This document shows, piece after piece, positions 8,231 through 16,575 of a DNA stretch of 64,000 nucleotides. The stretch spans positions 62,001-126,000 of the forward strand of contig CANIOW010000005.1 of the NCBI GenBank assembly GCA_947469285.1, written 5' to 3'. Numbering within the stretch: the stretch's first letter is position 1; every line of letters begins with the position of its first letter. This DNA is from Gammaproteobacteria bacterium. GTDB taxonomy: Bacteria; Pseudomonadota; Gammaproteobacteria; Steroidobacterales; Steroidobacteraceae. The position numbers were made by a program, and so were the translations under genes. The notes under the pieces were generated by a model. It was not told the origin of the DNA, did no database searches, and saw nothing but the letters and a program-made list of their open reading frames with translations.

Positions 8231-9043
8231 ATGATTTTATCTATTACCCTCCCTAGACTCCGCCAAGGCGCCGCGACCACCCTGTTATCGATGGTGGCCT
8301 GTGCGGCAATGGCCGCAGAACCAACACCCGCGGCAATGGCCGCCGAACCAACACCCGCGGCAATGGCCGCAGAACCCACGCCAGCCAAAACGACAGTAGC
8401 TGACCCGCTGGAAAAATATAACCGCAAGGTCTACGCGTTCAATGCTGCGCTCGACAAAGCCGTGGTCAAGCCGCTGGCGCAGGGCTATGTAGCCGTCATC
8501 CCCCGGCCCATTCGTATTGGTGTGGGTAACCTCGTTGGGCATTTAGCCTACCCGAACACCATCCTCAACAATTTACTGCAAGGCAAGCTGGCGGAGGGTG
8601 GACGCGACGTATTGCGTTTTACGTTGAACAGCGTGGTGGGGATTGGCGGCCTACTCGACCCGGCGACCCAATTGGGCTTATTGAAGAATGACGAAGACTT
8701 TGGACAAACGCTAGGCAAATGGGGGGTCCCCTCAGGGCCGTACCTCATGCTGCCATTAATGGGCACCTCGACCCTGCGCGATGCCCCGACCTTGTGGGTG
8801 GACTCCCGCACCGACCTACGCGTCTATCTCAACGACGAAGAAACCCGCCGCACCTTGATAGCCCTGCGCATACTGGACACGCGCGTCGGCATCTTCCCGG
8901 CGGATGTGGCACTGGGTCAGGCGTTCGACGGCTATGCCTTCGTGCGTGATGCTTATCTGCAGCGGCGCGAATACAAAGTACGCGACGGTAATGTCCCTGC
9001 CCAAGAAGAAGAGCCGCTCGACGACCCCGCGATCAGCCCTTAG
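8231..9043 (+). CDS. mlaA: MlaA/VacJ family phospholipid transport protein
   Basis: 270 residues. The mature part starts DPLEKYNRKVYAFNAALDK, the family hallmark, followed by the conserved NTILNNLLQGK and GVPSGPYLMLPLMG segments. MlaA sits in the outer membrane and extracts misplaced outer-leaflet phospholipids for MlaC. The signal region is unusual: the only cysteine is in SMVAC, a poor lipobox, and it is followed by three copies of a nine-residue repeat. Lipidation is therefore uncertain and signal peptidase I cleavage is possible. The 3' end overlaps mlaB, on the other strand, by 11 bases, so both halves of the Mla system meet here. Confidence 0.93.
   Translation: MILSITLPRLRQGAATTLLSMVACAAMAAEPTPAAMAAEPTPAAMAAEPTPAKTTVADPLEKYNRKVYAFNAALDKAVVKPLAQGYVAVIPRPIRIGVGNLVGHLAYPNTILNNLLQGKLAEGGRDVLRFTLNSVVGIGGLLDPATQLGLLKNDEDFGQTLGKWGVPSGPYLMLPLMGTSTLRDAPTLWVDSRTDLRVYLNDEETRRTLIALRILDTRVGIFPADVALGQAFDGYAFVRDAYLQRREYKVRDGNVPAQEEEPLDDPAISP
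8303..8383 (+). repeat. Three 27-base tandem repeats in mlaA
   Basis: Three nearly identical in-frame 27-base units encode AAMAAEPTP, at 8303-8329, 8330-8356 and 8357-8383; the last differs at a few third positions. They lengthen the linker between the signal sequence and the MlaA domain. Copy number could vary by slippage. Confidence 0.95.
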
Positions 9044-9407
9044 GCTGACCCCGCACGATCACCACCGTGCGGTTGAAATCTTCACCGGGCTCGAGCAAAC
9101 CTTCCACCTCGGTAATACGGGCAATGGCACGGATGGCTTTCGGCATTGCCTGAAAGCGAATTTCTCGCCCTTCATGGTGCGCCCAGGTAACCCACTCCAA
9201 CAGCACCGCCAACCCGGCACTGTCCGCATAGGTAACGCCGGCGAGGTCCACCACCACCGACGGATGCAACATAAACGCCGCTTCGCTGGCCTCGAGAATG
9301 CGCCGGGCCGTGTCGTAACCGAAAGCACCGGCCAGCAAGAAACGGCCCGGCAGGTCCTCTCGGAAGCTGTACTGCTTCGTGTCGAGGCTGGCCATTGCCG
9401 CACTCAT
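9033..9407 (-). CDS. mlaB: STAS-domain protein MlaB
   Basis: 124-residue single STAS domain, with VVVDLAGVTYADSAGLAVLLEW around the conserved DSAGL loop. MlaB binds the MlaF ATPase in the cytoplasm and is needed for MlaFEDB activity. The ATG overlaps the mlaC stop by 4 bases (ATGA). It is the last gene of the mla operon, and its 3' end runs 11 bases into convergent mlaA, leaving no room for an intergenic terminator. Confidence 0.9.
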   Translation of the reverse strand: MSAAMASLDTKQYSFREDLPGRFLLAGAFGYDTARRILEASEAAFMLHPSVVVDLAGVTYADSAGLAVLLEWVTWAHHEGREIRFQAMPKAIRAIARITEVEGLLEPGEDFNRTVVIVRGQPKG

Positions 9408-10123
9408 TTCGGCGATACCGGCGCGGGGCGATTCCCGGTCCCGTTCTGCGCAGCATCGCGCTCGAGACGTACGATGACCGCATCCAGCCCTTTTTGCTGA
9501 ATTTCCGTACCAATGTCCTTACGATAATTACGAATATAGGAAATACCCTCGATTTCCACATTCCAAACTTTCCAGCCCTCCGGCGTGCGGCGCAATACGT
9601 AGTTCACCGGAATCCGGGTGCCGTCATCACGGCGGATCTCTGAACGAATGGTCGCCGTATCCGGCGTAGCGTCAGGACGGAACGGCAGCAGCTTCATACG
9701 GTCGGCGGAAAAGTCGATAACTGCCCCCCCGTAGGTTTTCAGCAACGACCGGTATAGGCCCTGGGTAAAGCGGCTACGTTGTTCAGGGGTCGCTGTCCGG
9801 TAAGCCGGCCCAAGCACCAGCCGCCCAGCGTATTCCACATCGAAATGGGGCAACAGCAAGCTGTCCACCAGCGCAAACACCTTCGATGGGTCTTTCTTCA
9901 GTGCCGGACGCTGCGCCTGTAGTTCACGCAGCAGGCGGTCCGTCACCTCGTTCATCAATGCCTGCGGAGTTTGGACGGCGTCCGCTGCACCCGCCGGCAC
10001 CGCAGTCACCGCCGGGCTCGACGGCGCTGCGTGCGCCTCCATGACGGGCACGACGAACAAGGCCCCCAGCACCAGAGCGGAGACAGGGTTCAACCAAAGG
10101 AAACTAGGCATGGGTACATTCAT
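9404..10123 (-). CDS. mlaC: Periplasmic phospholipid-binding protein MlaC
   Basis: 239 residues with an N-terminal signal peptide (hydrophobic core ALVLGALFVVPVM, likely cleavage after AHA) and a Tol-tolerance/Ttg2D domain (for example DFSADRMKLLPF and NYVLRRTPEGWKVWNVEIEGISYIRNYR). MlaC shuttles phospholipid between MlaA and the MlaFEDB complex. It overlaps mlaD upstream and mlaB downstream by 4 bases each, indicating translational coupling. The C-terminus has a polar extension after the conserved domain. Confidence 0.92.
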   Translation of the reverse strand: MNVPMPSFLWLNPVSALVLGALFVVPVMEAHAAPSSPAVTAVPAGAADAVQTPQALMNEVTDRLLRELQAQRPALKKDPSKVFALVDSLLLPHFDVEYAGRLVLGPAYRTATPEQRSRFTQGLYRSLLKTYGGAVIDFSADRMKLLPFRPDATPDTATIRSEIRRDDGTRIPVNYVLRRTPEGWKVWNVEIEGISYIRNYRKDIGTEIQQKGLDAVIVRLERDAAQNGTGNRPAPVSPK

Positions 10124-10629
10124 GGGTTACTGGTAGCGGTTTCTGGGGCTGTCGTTTTCTGCTGCGCTTCCTTGTCGGCAAACGAGAACAGGAATTTGCT
10201 GATCAGCTCTTCCAGCACCACGGCAGACTGCGTCATCGCGATATGTCCACCTTCTTTTAGATAGGTGTCTGCGCCGCCAGCTTGCAAGCCAATATATTGC
10301 CCCCCCAACAGACCAGCGGTGAAGATGGCAGCGTCACTGTCCTCCGGAATACGATTGTATTGCGGTTGGATACGCAGCACCACATGGGCCTTGTAGGTCT
10401 GTTGGTCATAGCGCACGGATTCAACCCGCCCGATGCTGACGCCGCTCATTGACACCGGCGCACCCTCTTTGAGGCTGCCCACGTTGTCAAAGTCCGCCTC
10501 AAGGCGAAAGCCGCCATCGCCAAAGGCGAGGTTGCGGTTGGTAATCTGCGTCACCATGAAAAACAGCGCGGCGAAGCCGAGCGCAGCGAAAAAGCCGGTG
10601 GCCAATTCGATGGACCGTGTCTGGCGCAT
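10120..10629 (-). CDS. mlaD: MCE-domain protein MlaD
   Basis: 169 residues: one N-terminal transmembrane helix (GFFAALGFAALFFMVTQI) and a single MCE domain with FDNVGSLKEGAPVSMSGVSIGRV and the conserved GLLGGQYIGL. MlaD forms the hexameric periplasmic ring of the inner-membrane lipid transporter. It is 27 bases downstream of mlaE and overlaps mlaC by 4 bases. Length is typical. Confidence 0.94.
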   Translation of the reverse strand: MRQTRSIELATGFFAALGFAALFFMVTQITNRNLAFGDGGFRLEADFDNVGSLKEGAPVSMSGVSIGRVESVRYDQQTYKAHVVLRIQPQYNRIPEDSDAAIFTAGLLGGQYIGLQAGGADTYLKEGGHIAMTQSAVVLEELISKFLFSFADKEAQQKTTAPETATSNP

Positions 10630-10656
10630 CGTGTCGTTCCTTCAATAACAAGCTAG

Positions 10657-11427
10657 TCAGGACAAGTAAAATGCTGTGAGCACATAATTTAGTAGCAGCA
10701 CGGCAATCGACGAATTGACTACCGTGCGCGTGGTCGCTCGACCCACACCCTCGGCAGTCGGCTGAGCATGAAAGCCCTCGAACACCGCAATTGACGCACA
10801 AGCCAGCGCGAAGAACAGGCTCTTCACCACGCCTTCGGCGACATCGTCTAGTTCCACTGCACTGCGCATCTGCGACCAAAACTGACCGGTGTCAATACCA
10901 AGCAACTGCACACCCACCAACTGCGCGCCATACAGCCCGATGGTTATAAAGATAGCGGTCAGCAGCGGCAGCGCCAACAAGGCGCCGGCGAAACGCGGCA
11001 CGCACACCCGCCGCACCGGATCTACCGCCATCATTTCCATGGCTGATAGCTGATCAGTGGCTGCCATCAATCCGATCTCAGAAGTCAGCGCCGTACCCGC
11101 TCGTCCTGCGAACAACAGCGCCGCCATCACCGGCCCAAGCTGTTTCAACAGACCGAGCGCTGCGGCAGGACCAAGCGCCTCTTCAGCGCCGAACCGCTGC
11201 AGCAAGTCGGCTCCCTGCAACCCCAGCACCATGCCGACGAACAGACCACAGAACATGATGAGCGCAAGCGACAGCGCACCAGCATTGTAGATCTGCGCCA
11301 CCACCAAACCCGGACGCAGCAAGGCCACAGGCGTAGCCAGCAGTAAACGACCGGAGAACAGCAGGTAACCACCAAGCTTTTCCAGTGCACCGCGTAGTCC
11401 GCCAAGCCGGTCAATTCGCAGATTCAT
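10657..11427 (-). CDS. mlaE: ABC transporter permease MlaE
   Basis: 256-residue integral membrane permease of the MlaE family. Signature stretches include the LAGRAGTALTSEIGLMAATDQ segment, which contains the conserved E and the coupling region, and MMAVDPVRRVCVPRFAGALLALPLL. It spans the inner membrane and pairs with MlaF. Its ATG overlaps the mlaF stop by 4 bases. Confidence 0.94.
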   Translation of the reverse strand: MNLRIDRLGGLRGALEKLGGYLLFSGRLLLATPVALLRPGLVVAQIYNAGALSLALIMFCGLFVGMVLGLQGADLLQRFGAEEALGPAAALGLLKQLGPVMAALLFAGRAGTALTSEIGLMAATDQLSAMEMMAVDPVRRVCVPRFAGALLALPLLTAIFITIGLYGAQLVGVQLLGIDTGQFWSQMRSAVELDDVAEGVVKSLFFALACASIAVFEGFHAQPTAEGVGRATTRTVVNSSIAVLLLNYVLTAFYLS

Positions 11428-12338
11428 GGCGTTGACTCCGACCCATCGATCCGCGCACTGGGATCACGGGCCAGTAATTGACTGGCGTAATCGGGCGCTG
11501 GAAAATGGAACGGCACCGGACCATCAGCCATGCCGTTCATAAACTGGCGGACGATTTCATTTTGGCTGCTGCGCAGCTCTTCGGGCCGGCCACTGGCCAC
11601 CACCCGCCCCCCCGACAGCAGGTAAGAGCAATCGGCGATCGCGCTGATCTCTTGGACGTCGTGCGAGACCACAATGCTGGTAATGCCGAGCGCGTCGTTC
11701 ATCTGCCGAATGAGGCGCAGCACGACGCCAAGCGAAATAGGGTCCAAGCCGACAAACGGCTCGTCATAGATAAGGAGCGCCGGGTCCATCACAATGGCGC
11801 GCGCCAACGCCACCCGGCGCGCCATGCCGCCGGAGAGTTCCCCAGGCATGAGCCAAGCGGCACCGCGCAGCCCGACGGCATGCAGTTTGGTCAGCACCAC
11901 GTGTCGAATGAGCCGTTCGGGCAGGTCGGTGTGCTCGCGTAGCGGAAACGCCACGTTCTCGAACACCGACAGGTCGGTCAGCAGCGCCCCATTTTGGAAC
12001 AGCATCCCCATGCGACGTCGCATGGCGTACAAACCCGACCGGGACAACTGGCCGAGGTCCTGACCCTCGACCAAGATCTGCCCTTTATCGGGGCGCACCT
12101 GACCGGTGATCAGCTTGAGCAGCGTGGTCTTCCCCGTCCCACTGGGCCCCATGACCGCCGTGATTTGACCACGCCGAAAGCTGAGATCAAGACCATCAAA
12201 CACGGTCCGGCGGCCCACCCGGTAGGTCAGGCCGGCAATACTGACAATGGCGTCCTGCGGTGCAGCTGCCACGGGCACTCCCGCCCCGCCGGGGTCGGCA
12301 GCAGATGGGGTAGCGGTGGGGGAAGACGGCAGGGACAT
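11424..12338 (-). CDS. mlaF: ABC transporter ATPase MlaF
   Basis: 304 residues. Walker A is GPSGTGKTT, the signature is LSGGMARRVALARA, Walker B is LLIYDEPFVGLDP, and the switch His is in VVSHDV. It powers lipid transport through MlaE. It carries about 25 extra N-terminal residues rich in Pro/Ala/Ser and a longer C-terminal tail than E. coli MlaF (269 residues). It is the first gene of the mla operon and divergent from the suf operon across 262 bases. Confidence 0.94.
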   Translation of the reverse strand: MSLPSSPTATPSAADPGGAGVPVAAAPQDAIVSIAGLTYRVGRRTVFDGLDLSFRRGQITAVMGPSGTGKTTLLKLITGQVRPDKGQILVEGQDLGQLSRSGLYAMRRRMGMLFQNGALLTDLSVFENVAFPLREHTDLPERLIRHVVLTKLHAVGLRGAAWLMPGELSGGMARRVALARAIVMDPALLIYDEPFVGLDPISLGVVLRLIRQMNDALGITSIVVSHDVQEISAIADCSYLLSGGRVVASGRPEELRSSQNEIVRQFMNGMADGPVPFHFPAPDYASQLLARDPSARIDGSESTP

Positions 12339-12384
12339 TCACGGATCTCGAGCGGGAAAGGCGGCCAGGGTGGCGAAGATTGCG

Positions 12385-12411
12385 ATTATAACCGACCATG
12401 ATAACTGACAA
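12385..12411 (-). promoter_or_regulatory. Candidate promoter of mlaFEDCB
   Basis: On the minus strand TTGTCA (12406-12411) and a perfect TATAAT (12385-12390) are separated by 15 bases, about 40-50 bases upstream of the mlaF ATG. The hexamers are strong but the spacer is shorter than the usual 16-18. Confidence 0.5.
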
Positions 12412-12492
12412 GTGCGCTGCAAAAAGGTTCCTCTGTTGCCAAAGCACCACACCGGCAATCCGCGTTCTCTGCAAAACGATCGGCCGCCCCCA

Positions 12493-12521
12493 TTGGCAGG
12501 CAAAACGAATAGGACTAAAAT
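12493..12521 (+). promoter_or_regulatory. Candidate sigma-70 promoter of the suf operon
   Basis: TTGGCA (12493-12498), a 17-base spacer and TAAAAT (12516-12521). The -10 lies inside the perfect palindrome at 12511-12527, which would let a bound regulator block RNA polymerase. The start would fall about 70 bases before the regulator ATG. Confidence 0.7.
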
Positions 12522-12527
12522 AGTCCT
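12511..12527 (+). promoter_or_regulatory. Palindromic operator, probably bound by the Rrf2/IscR-type regulator
   Basis: AGGACTA-AAA-TAGTCCT is a perfect 7-bp inverted repeat around 3 bases, flanked by AAT on the left and GTA on the right. It resembles the type-1 sites used by Fe-S-bound IscR (half-sites containing GACT/AGTC). It covers the -10 box, fitting negative autoregulation by the downstream regulator. Binding itself is inferred. Confidence 0.65.
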
Positions 12528-12600
12528 GTATGACCCGTGACCCCGCCGCAAGGCGCCAGCTCACGACGTTTCCCTACCCCCCCTCTGCTGGACGGCTCCC

Positions 12601-13089
12601 ATGCTGCGCATCTCCAAGCTGACTGACTACGCCACCGTTGTGCTGGGTGTGCTGGCGGAAGACGCCCAGCAGCCTCATTCCGCGGCGCAACTGGCGGAAC
12701 GTTCGCGTATCGCCCTACCCACCGTCAGTAAAGTCCTGAAAGAACTACAGCGCGGCGGACTGGTGGTCTCCACTCGCGGCGCGCGCGGCGGCTACCAGTT
12801 ATCACGCTCAGCAGAAGACATCAGTGCGGTGGATATTATTGACACCATCGAAGGCCCCATCGGTCTCACCGAATGCTCAACTCACCCGGGCAGCTGTGAC
12901 CTTGAGCACACCTGCCGCACCGGCAATGCCTGGCAACGGGTAAATCTGGCGATTCGAGGCGCCCTACAAGAGGTCAGCTTGACGGAGCTCGTGGGTGGAC
13001 CGGCCACCAAACGTGAGGTCGTTGATTTGGCCCAAGCTTTGCGTAGCGGCACCTTGCGGGTGCAGGCCTCCACTGGATACAGCCGATGA
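12601..13089 (+). CDS. Rrf2-family Fe-S regulator of the suf operon (IscR/SufR-like)
   Basis: 162 residues. The N-terminal winged helix carries [17 protein letters not shown] and [30 protein letters not shown] (written here as two pieces of one domain). Three cysteines, C92, C99 and C105, match the Fe-S-binding positions of IscR (C92, C98, C104). By family it senses cluster status and adjusts expression of the assembly genes it leads. It starts 74 bases after the palindromic operator, and its stop overlaps sufB by 4 bases. It resembles the SUF-regulator subgroup of Xanthomonas-type bacteria more than E. coli IscR. Confidence 0.9.
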   Translation: MLRISKLTDYATVVLGVLAEDAQQPHSAAQLAERSRIALPTVSKVLKELQRGGLVVSTRGARGGYQLSRSAEDISAVDIIDTIEGPIGLTECSTHPGSCDLEHTCRTGNAWQRVNLAIRGALQEVSLTELVGGPATKREVVDLAQALRSGTLRVQASTGYSR

Positions 13090-14564
13090 ATGCCGCCCCT
13101 GGAATAACCCCCACGGCCGAGGACGGTCAGAATGCCCTGGACCGCGCGGTCGGTGGCACGTATCGGCATGGATTCGTGACTGACATTGAAAGCGATACGC
13201 TGCCGCCAGGACTGGACGAGGACGTCATCCGCGTCATCTCGCGCAAGAAAGACGAACCGCAGTTCCTGCTCGACTGGCGTCTGCGCGCATTCCGTCACTG
13301 GCAAACAATGCAGGAACCGGCCTGGGCCTACGTGCGCTATCCGCCGATCGACTTCCAGTCCATCAGCTATTACTCCGCACCCAAGCAAAACAAGGACGGC
13401 CCGAAAAGTTTGGCCGACGTCGACCCGAAGCTGTTAGAGACCTACGACAAACTCGGCATCCCGCTACATGAGCGTGCGCGACTGGCCGGCGTAGCGGTCG
13501 ACGCCGTGTTCGACAGCGTGTCCGTCGCCACCACGTTCAAAGATCGCCTGTCAAAGGCCGGCGTCATCTTCTGCCCGTTTTCTGAGGCGGTGAAAACCCA
13601 TCCGGCATTGCTCGAGCAATGGCTGGGCAGTGTTGTGCCCCATACGGACAACTTCTACGCTGCACTGAACAGCGCCGTATTCACCGACGGCTCGTTCGTC
13701 TATATCCCCAAGGGCGTCCGCTGCCCGATGGAACTCTCCACCTATTTTCGCATCAATGCGGCGAACACCGGCCAGTTCGAACGCACCCTGATCATCGCCG
13801 ATGAAGGCAGCCATGTGTCCTACTTGGAAGGCTGTACCGCCCCCAAGCGCGATGAAAACCAGCTGCATGCCGCGGTAGTTGAGCTGGTCGCCTTAGACAA
13901 TGCCGAAATCAAATATTCCACCGTGCAAAACTGGTATCCCGGCGATGAAAACGGCGTTGGCGGCATCTACAATTTCGTGACCAAGCGCGGGGATTGCCGC
14001 GGACATCGCAGCAAGATTTCCTGGACACAGGTAGAGACTGGATCTGCCATCACTTGGAAGTACCCGAGCTGCATCCTCACCGGCGATGACTCGGTAGGCG
14101 AGTTCTACAGCGTGGCCGTGGCCAACCACCACCAACAGGCCGACACCGGTACCAAGATGATCCATGTGGGGCGTAACACGCGCAGCACGATAGTCAGCAA
14201 AGGCATCAGCGCCGGGCTTGCCCAAAACACCTATCGTGGCCTGGTAAAAATACTGCCGTCGGCCGAAGGCGCCCGCAACTATACGCAGTGCGATTCTTTA
14301 CTGATGAGCCCCACCTGCGGCGCACATACGTTCCCGTATGTGGAAGTGCGTAACCCGACCGCCATCGTCGAACATGAAGCCACTACCTCACGCATTGGCG
14401 AAGACCAGCTGTTCTACTGCCTGCAACGCGGCCTGTCGCAGGAAGATGCGGTCAACATGATCGTCAACGGCTTCTGTAAGGCGGTCTTCAAGGAATTGCC
14501 GATGGAGTTTGCCGTGGAAGCCCAAAACCTACTGGCCGTCAGTCTCGAAGGGTCCGTGGGTTAA
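13086..14564 (+). CDS. sufB: Fe-S scaffold protein SufB
   Basis: 492 residues, usual length. SufB is the scaffold on which Fe-S clusters are built, in a SufBC2D complex. Conserved signatures include the segments [20 protein letters not shown], the cysteine motif in YTQCDSLLM, and [20 protein letters not shown] near the C-terminus. The N-terminus matches SufB from proteins that begin with a [13 protein letters not shown] segment. The ATG overlaps the regulator stop (ATGA); 35 bases separate it from sufC. Confidence 0.97.
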   Translation: MNAAPGITPTAEDGQNALDRAVGGTYRHGFVTDIESDTLPPGLDEDVIRVISRKKDEPQFLLDWRLRAFRHWQTMQEPAWAYVRYPPIDFQSISYYSAPKQNKDGPKSLADVDPKLLETYDKLGIPLHERARLAGVAVDAVFDSVSVATTFKDRLSKAGVIFCPFSEAVKTHPALLEQWLGSVVPHTDNFYAALNSAVFTDGSFVYIPKGVRCPMELSTYFRINAANTGQFERTLIIADEGSHVSYLEGCTAPKRDENQLHAAVVELVALDNAEIKYSTVQNWYPGDENGVGGIYNFVTKRGDCRGHRSKISWTQVETGSAITWKYPSCILTGDDSVGEFYSVAVANHHQQADTGTKMIHVGRNTRSTIVSKGISAGLAQNTYRGLVKILPSAEGARNYTQCDSLLMSPTCGAHTFPYVEVRNPTAIVEHEATTSRIGEDQLFYCLQRGLSQEDAVNMIVNGFCKAVFKELPMEFAVEAQNLLAVSLEGSVG

Positions 14565-14599
14565 AGCCACCGACCCTCCCGTATTTTCAGGACATCCGT

Positions 14600-15382
14600 A
14601 TGAACGCTACTACCCTCCCCACCACACCGTTACTGGAAGTGCTCGACCTACACGTCGAAGTCAATGGCAAGCCCATTCTCAAAGGCGTCAACCTCACGGT
14701 CAATGCCGGCGAAGTCCACGCCATCATGGGCCCCAATGGCTCCGGCAAGAGCACGCTGTCGCATGTGGTGGCCGGCAAACCAGGCTACGTCGTCACCGGC
14801 GGCAGCCTGCGCTATAAGGGGCAAGATCTGCTGGCACTGGCACCAGAAGAGCGGGCTCGCGCCGGCATCTTCCTCGCCTTCCAGTATCCGCTGGAAATTC
14901 CCGGCGTGAACAACGTCTACTTGCTAAAAGCCGCGCTGAATGCACGTCACCGACACCTAGGCCTGCCGGAGGTAGACGCCTTCGAATTCCTGCAGCTGGT
15001 TAAATCCAAGATGCAACGCATGCAGATGCCCGAGTCGTTCCTGTCACGCGGGGTGAACGAAGGCTTCTCGGGTGGCGAGAAAAAGCGTAACGAGGTGCTG
15101 CAGATGCAGGTGCTCGAGCCCACGCTCGCACTACTCGATGAAACCGACAGCGGCTTGGATATCGACGCACTCAAAGTGGTCTCGAACGGAGTCAATGACC
15201 TGCGTTCACCCGAGCGTGCCATCGTGATGGTGACTCATTACCAGCGACTGCTGGACTACATCGTGCCTGACCAGGTGCATGTCCTCGTCGATGGCCGTGT
15301 TCTGCTCAGCGGCGGTAAAGAGCTGGCACTGGAACTAGAACAACGTGGCTACGACTGGGTACGTGCCCAGGACGCGGCATGA
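14600..15382 (+). CDS. sufC: Fe-S assembly ATPase SufC
   Basis: 260 residues. Cytoplasmic ABC-type ATPase without membrane partner that drives the SufBCD scaffold. Walker A is GPNGSGKST, the signature is FSGGEKKRNEVLQM, Walker B is LALLDETDSGLDIDAL, and the switch His is in VTHYQRLL. The ALVLLDE(T/P)DSGLD variant is the SufC hallmark. Stop and the sufD start overlap by 4 bases. Confidence 0.97.
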   Translation: MNATTLPTTPLLEVLDLHVEVNGKPILKGVNLTVNAGEVHAIMGPNGSGKSTLSHVVAGKPGYVVTGGSLRYKGQDLLALAPEERARAGIFLAFQYPLEIPGVNNVYLLKAALNARHRHLGLPEVDAFEFLQLVKSKMQRMQMPESFLSRGVNEGFSGGEKKRNEVLQMQVLEPTLALLDETDSGLDIDALKVVSNGVNDLRSPERAIVMVTHYQRLLDYIVPDQVHVLVDGRVLLSGGKELALELEQRGYDWVRAQDAA

Positions 15383-16575
15383 GTGCAGCCAACGACTCGT
15401 CCCGAGTGGACAGCCTGCGTGAACGTGGCCTGCCCACAGCGCGGGACGAAGACTGGAAGTACGCGCCAGTGCGCGTACTGGCCCGGCGTGACTGGTGGGC
15501 ACTACCCACCGACGCCTTGTCTTTCCCGGACACGGCAGCGATCGACGCCGCCACGCTGCCGGTAGATGCACCGCGTTTGGTGTTCGCCGGCGGCCATGCG
15601 GTGCCGTTGTCTGCCGGTGGCTTTGGCGCCTTGCCGGCTGGCGTCACGCTGCGTCCACTGCCGGAAGCGGCGTTGGCTTCCTCGGCGAAAACCACCCTGA
15701 CCGACACACCCGCGGCGCGTATTGAATTGATTGCAGCCGCCACCTCGCCGGGGGGCTGGGAACTCGCGGTCGCTGCCGGAGTAGACGCTGGCAGCCTACA
15801 ACTGTGTCATCTGCCGGCAGCAGGGGCTGGGTCGCTCGTGTTGCGCCTCAAACTCGAGCGTGGTGCGCGCTTGACGCTCATCGAATCGATGGCGGGCTCC
15901 ACGTCGACCAACGCTACGCTCACCCGCTGGATCCAGGCCAAATTGGCCGAAAATAGCGTTCTGACGCAGATCAGCGTGCAATGGCTGCCTACCGACGTGG
16001 CCTTGCTGGAACAAGTGGACGTCACCCTGGCACGGGACGCCACGTATCACGCTTTCGCCTGCACGCTCGGTGGGCAAGCAGCGCACACGGCGGCTCGCGT
16101 CACTCTAGAGGGAGTGGGTGCCAACGCGCACTGGAACCAACTACTGCGCGTGGCAGGCACGCAGCACACCGACAGCCATCTCACCATGACCCATGCCGCG
16201 CCCCAAACGCGCAGTACGCAAACTGTGCGCGCCTTGGCCGATGGCCGTGGCCGCGGGGCGTTTAGCGGCAAAGTTGTCATGGTGGAAGGCGCCAAGGGCG
16301 CAGATTCCGCACAATCCATCCGTAACCTGTTGCTCTGCGCTACCGCGGAACTTGACACTCGCCCGCAACTGGAGATTCATGTCGATGAGGTCAAGGCCAG
16401 CCACGGCACGACCACCGGCTCACTGGATGAACAGGCCTTGTTCTACCTGCGTTCGCGCGGCATTGATGAACCTGAGGCGCGCCGCCTGCTAACACAGGCC
16501 TTCACCGCAGAAGTGATCAGCCGTGTGCCCGTGCCGGCGCTGCGTGACTGGCTCACCCTGCGAGTCCTGCCGTGA
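15379..16575 (+). CDS. sufD: Fe-S scaffold subunit SufD
   Basis: 398 residues. N-terminal helix region with GLPTARDEDWKYAPVRVL and a C-terminal beta-helix region with the conserved AFSGKVVMVEGAKGADSAQS and LDEQALFYLRSRGID segments. It forms a heterodimer with SufB and is needed for iron acquisition by the scaffold. It overlaps sufC and sufS by 4 bases each, so sufCDS are translationally coupled. Confidence 0.95.
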   Translation: MSAANDSSRVDSLRERGLPTARDEDWKYAPVRVLARRDWWALPTDALSFPDTAAIDAATLPVDAPRLVFAGGHAVPLSAGGFGALPAGVTLRPLPEAALASSAKTTLTDTPAARIELIAAATSPGGWELAVAAGVDAGSLQLCHLPAAGAGSLVLRLKLERGARLTLIESMAGSTSTNATLTRWIQAKLAENSVLTQISVQWLPTDVALLEQVDVTLARDATYHAFACTLGGQAAHTAARVTLEGVGANAHWNQLLRVAGTQHTDSHLTMTHAAPQTRSTQTVRALADGRGRGAFSGKVVMVEGAKGADSAQSIRNLLLCATAELDTRPQLEIHVDEVKASHGTTTGSLDEQALFYLRSRGIDEPEARRLLTQAFTAEVISRVPVPALRDWLTLRVLP

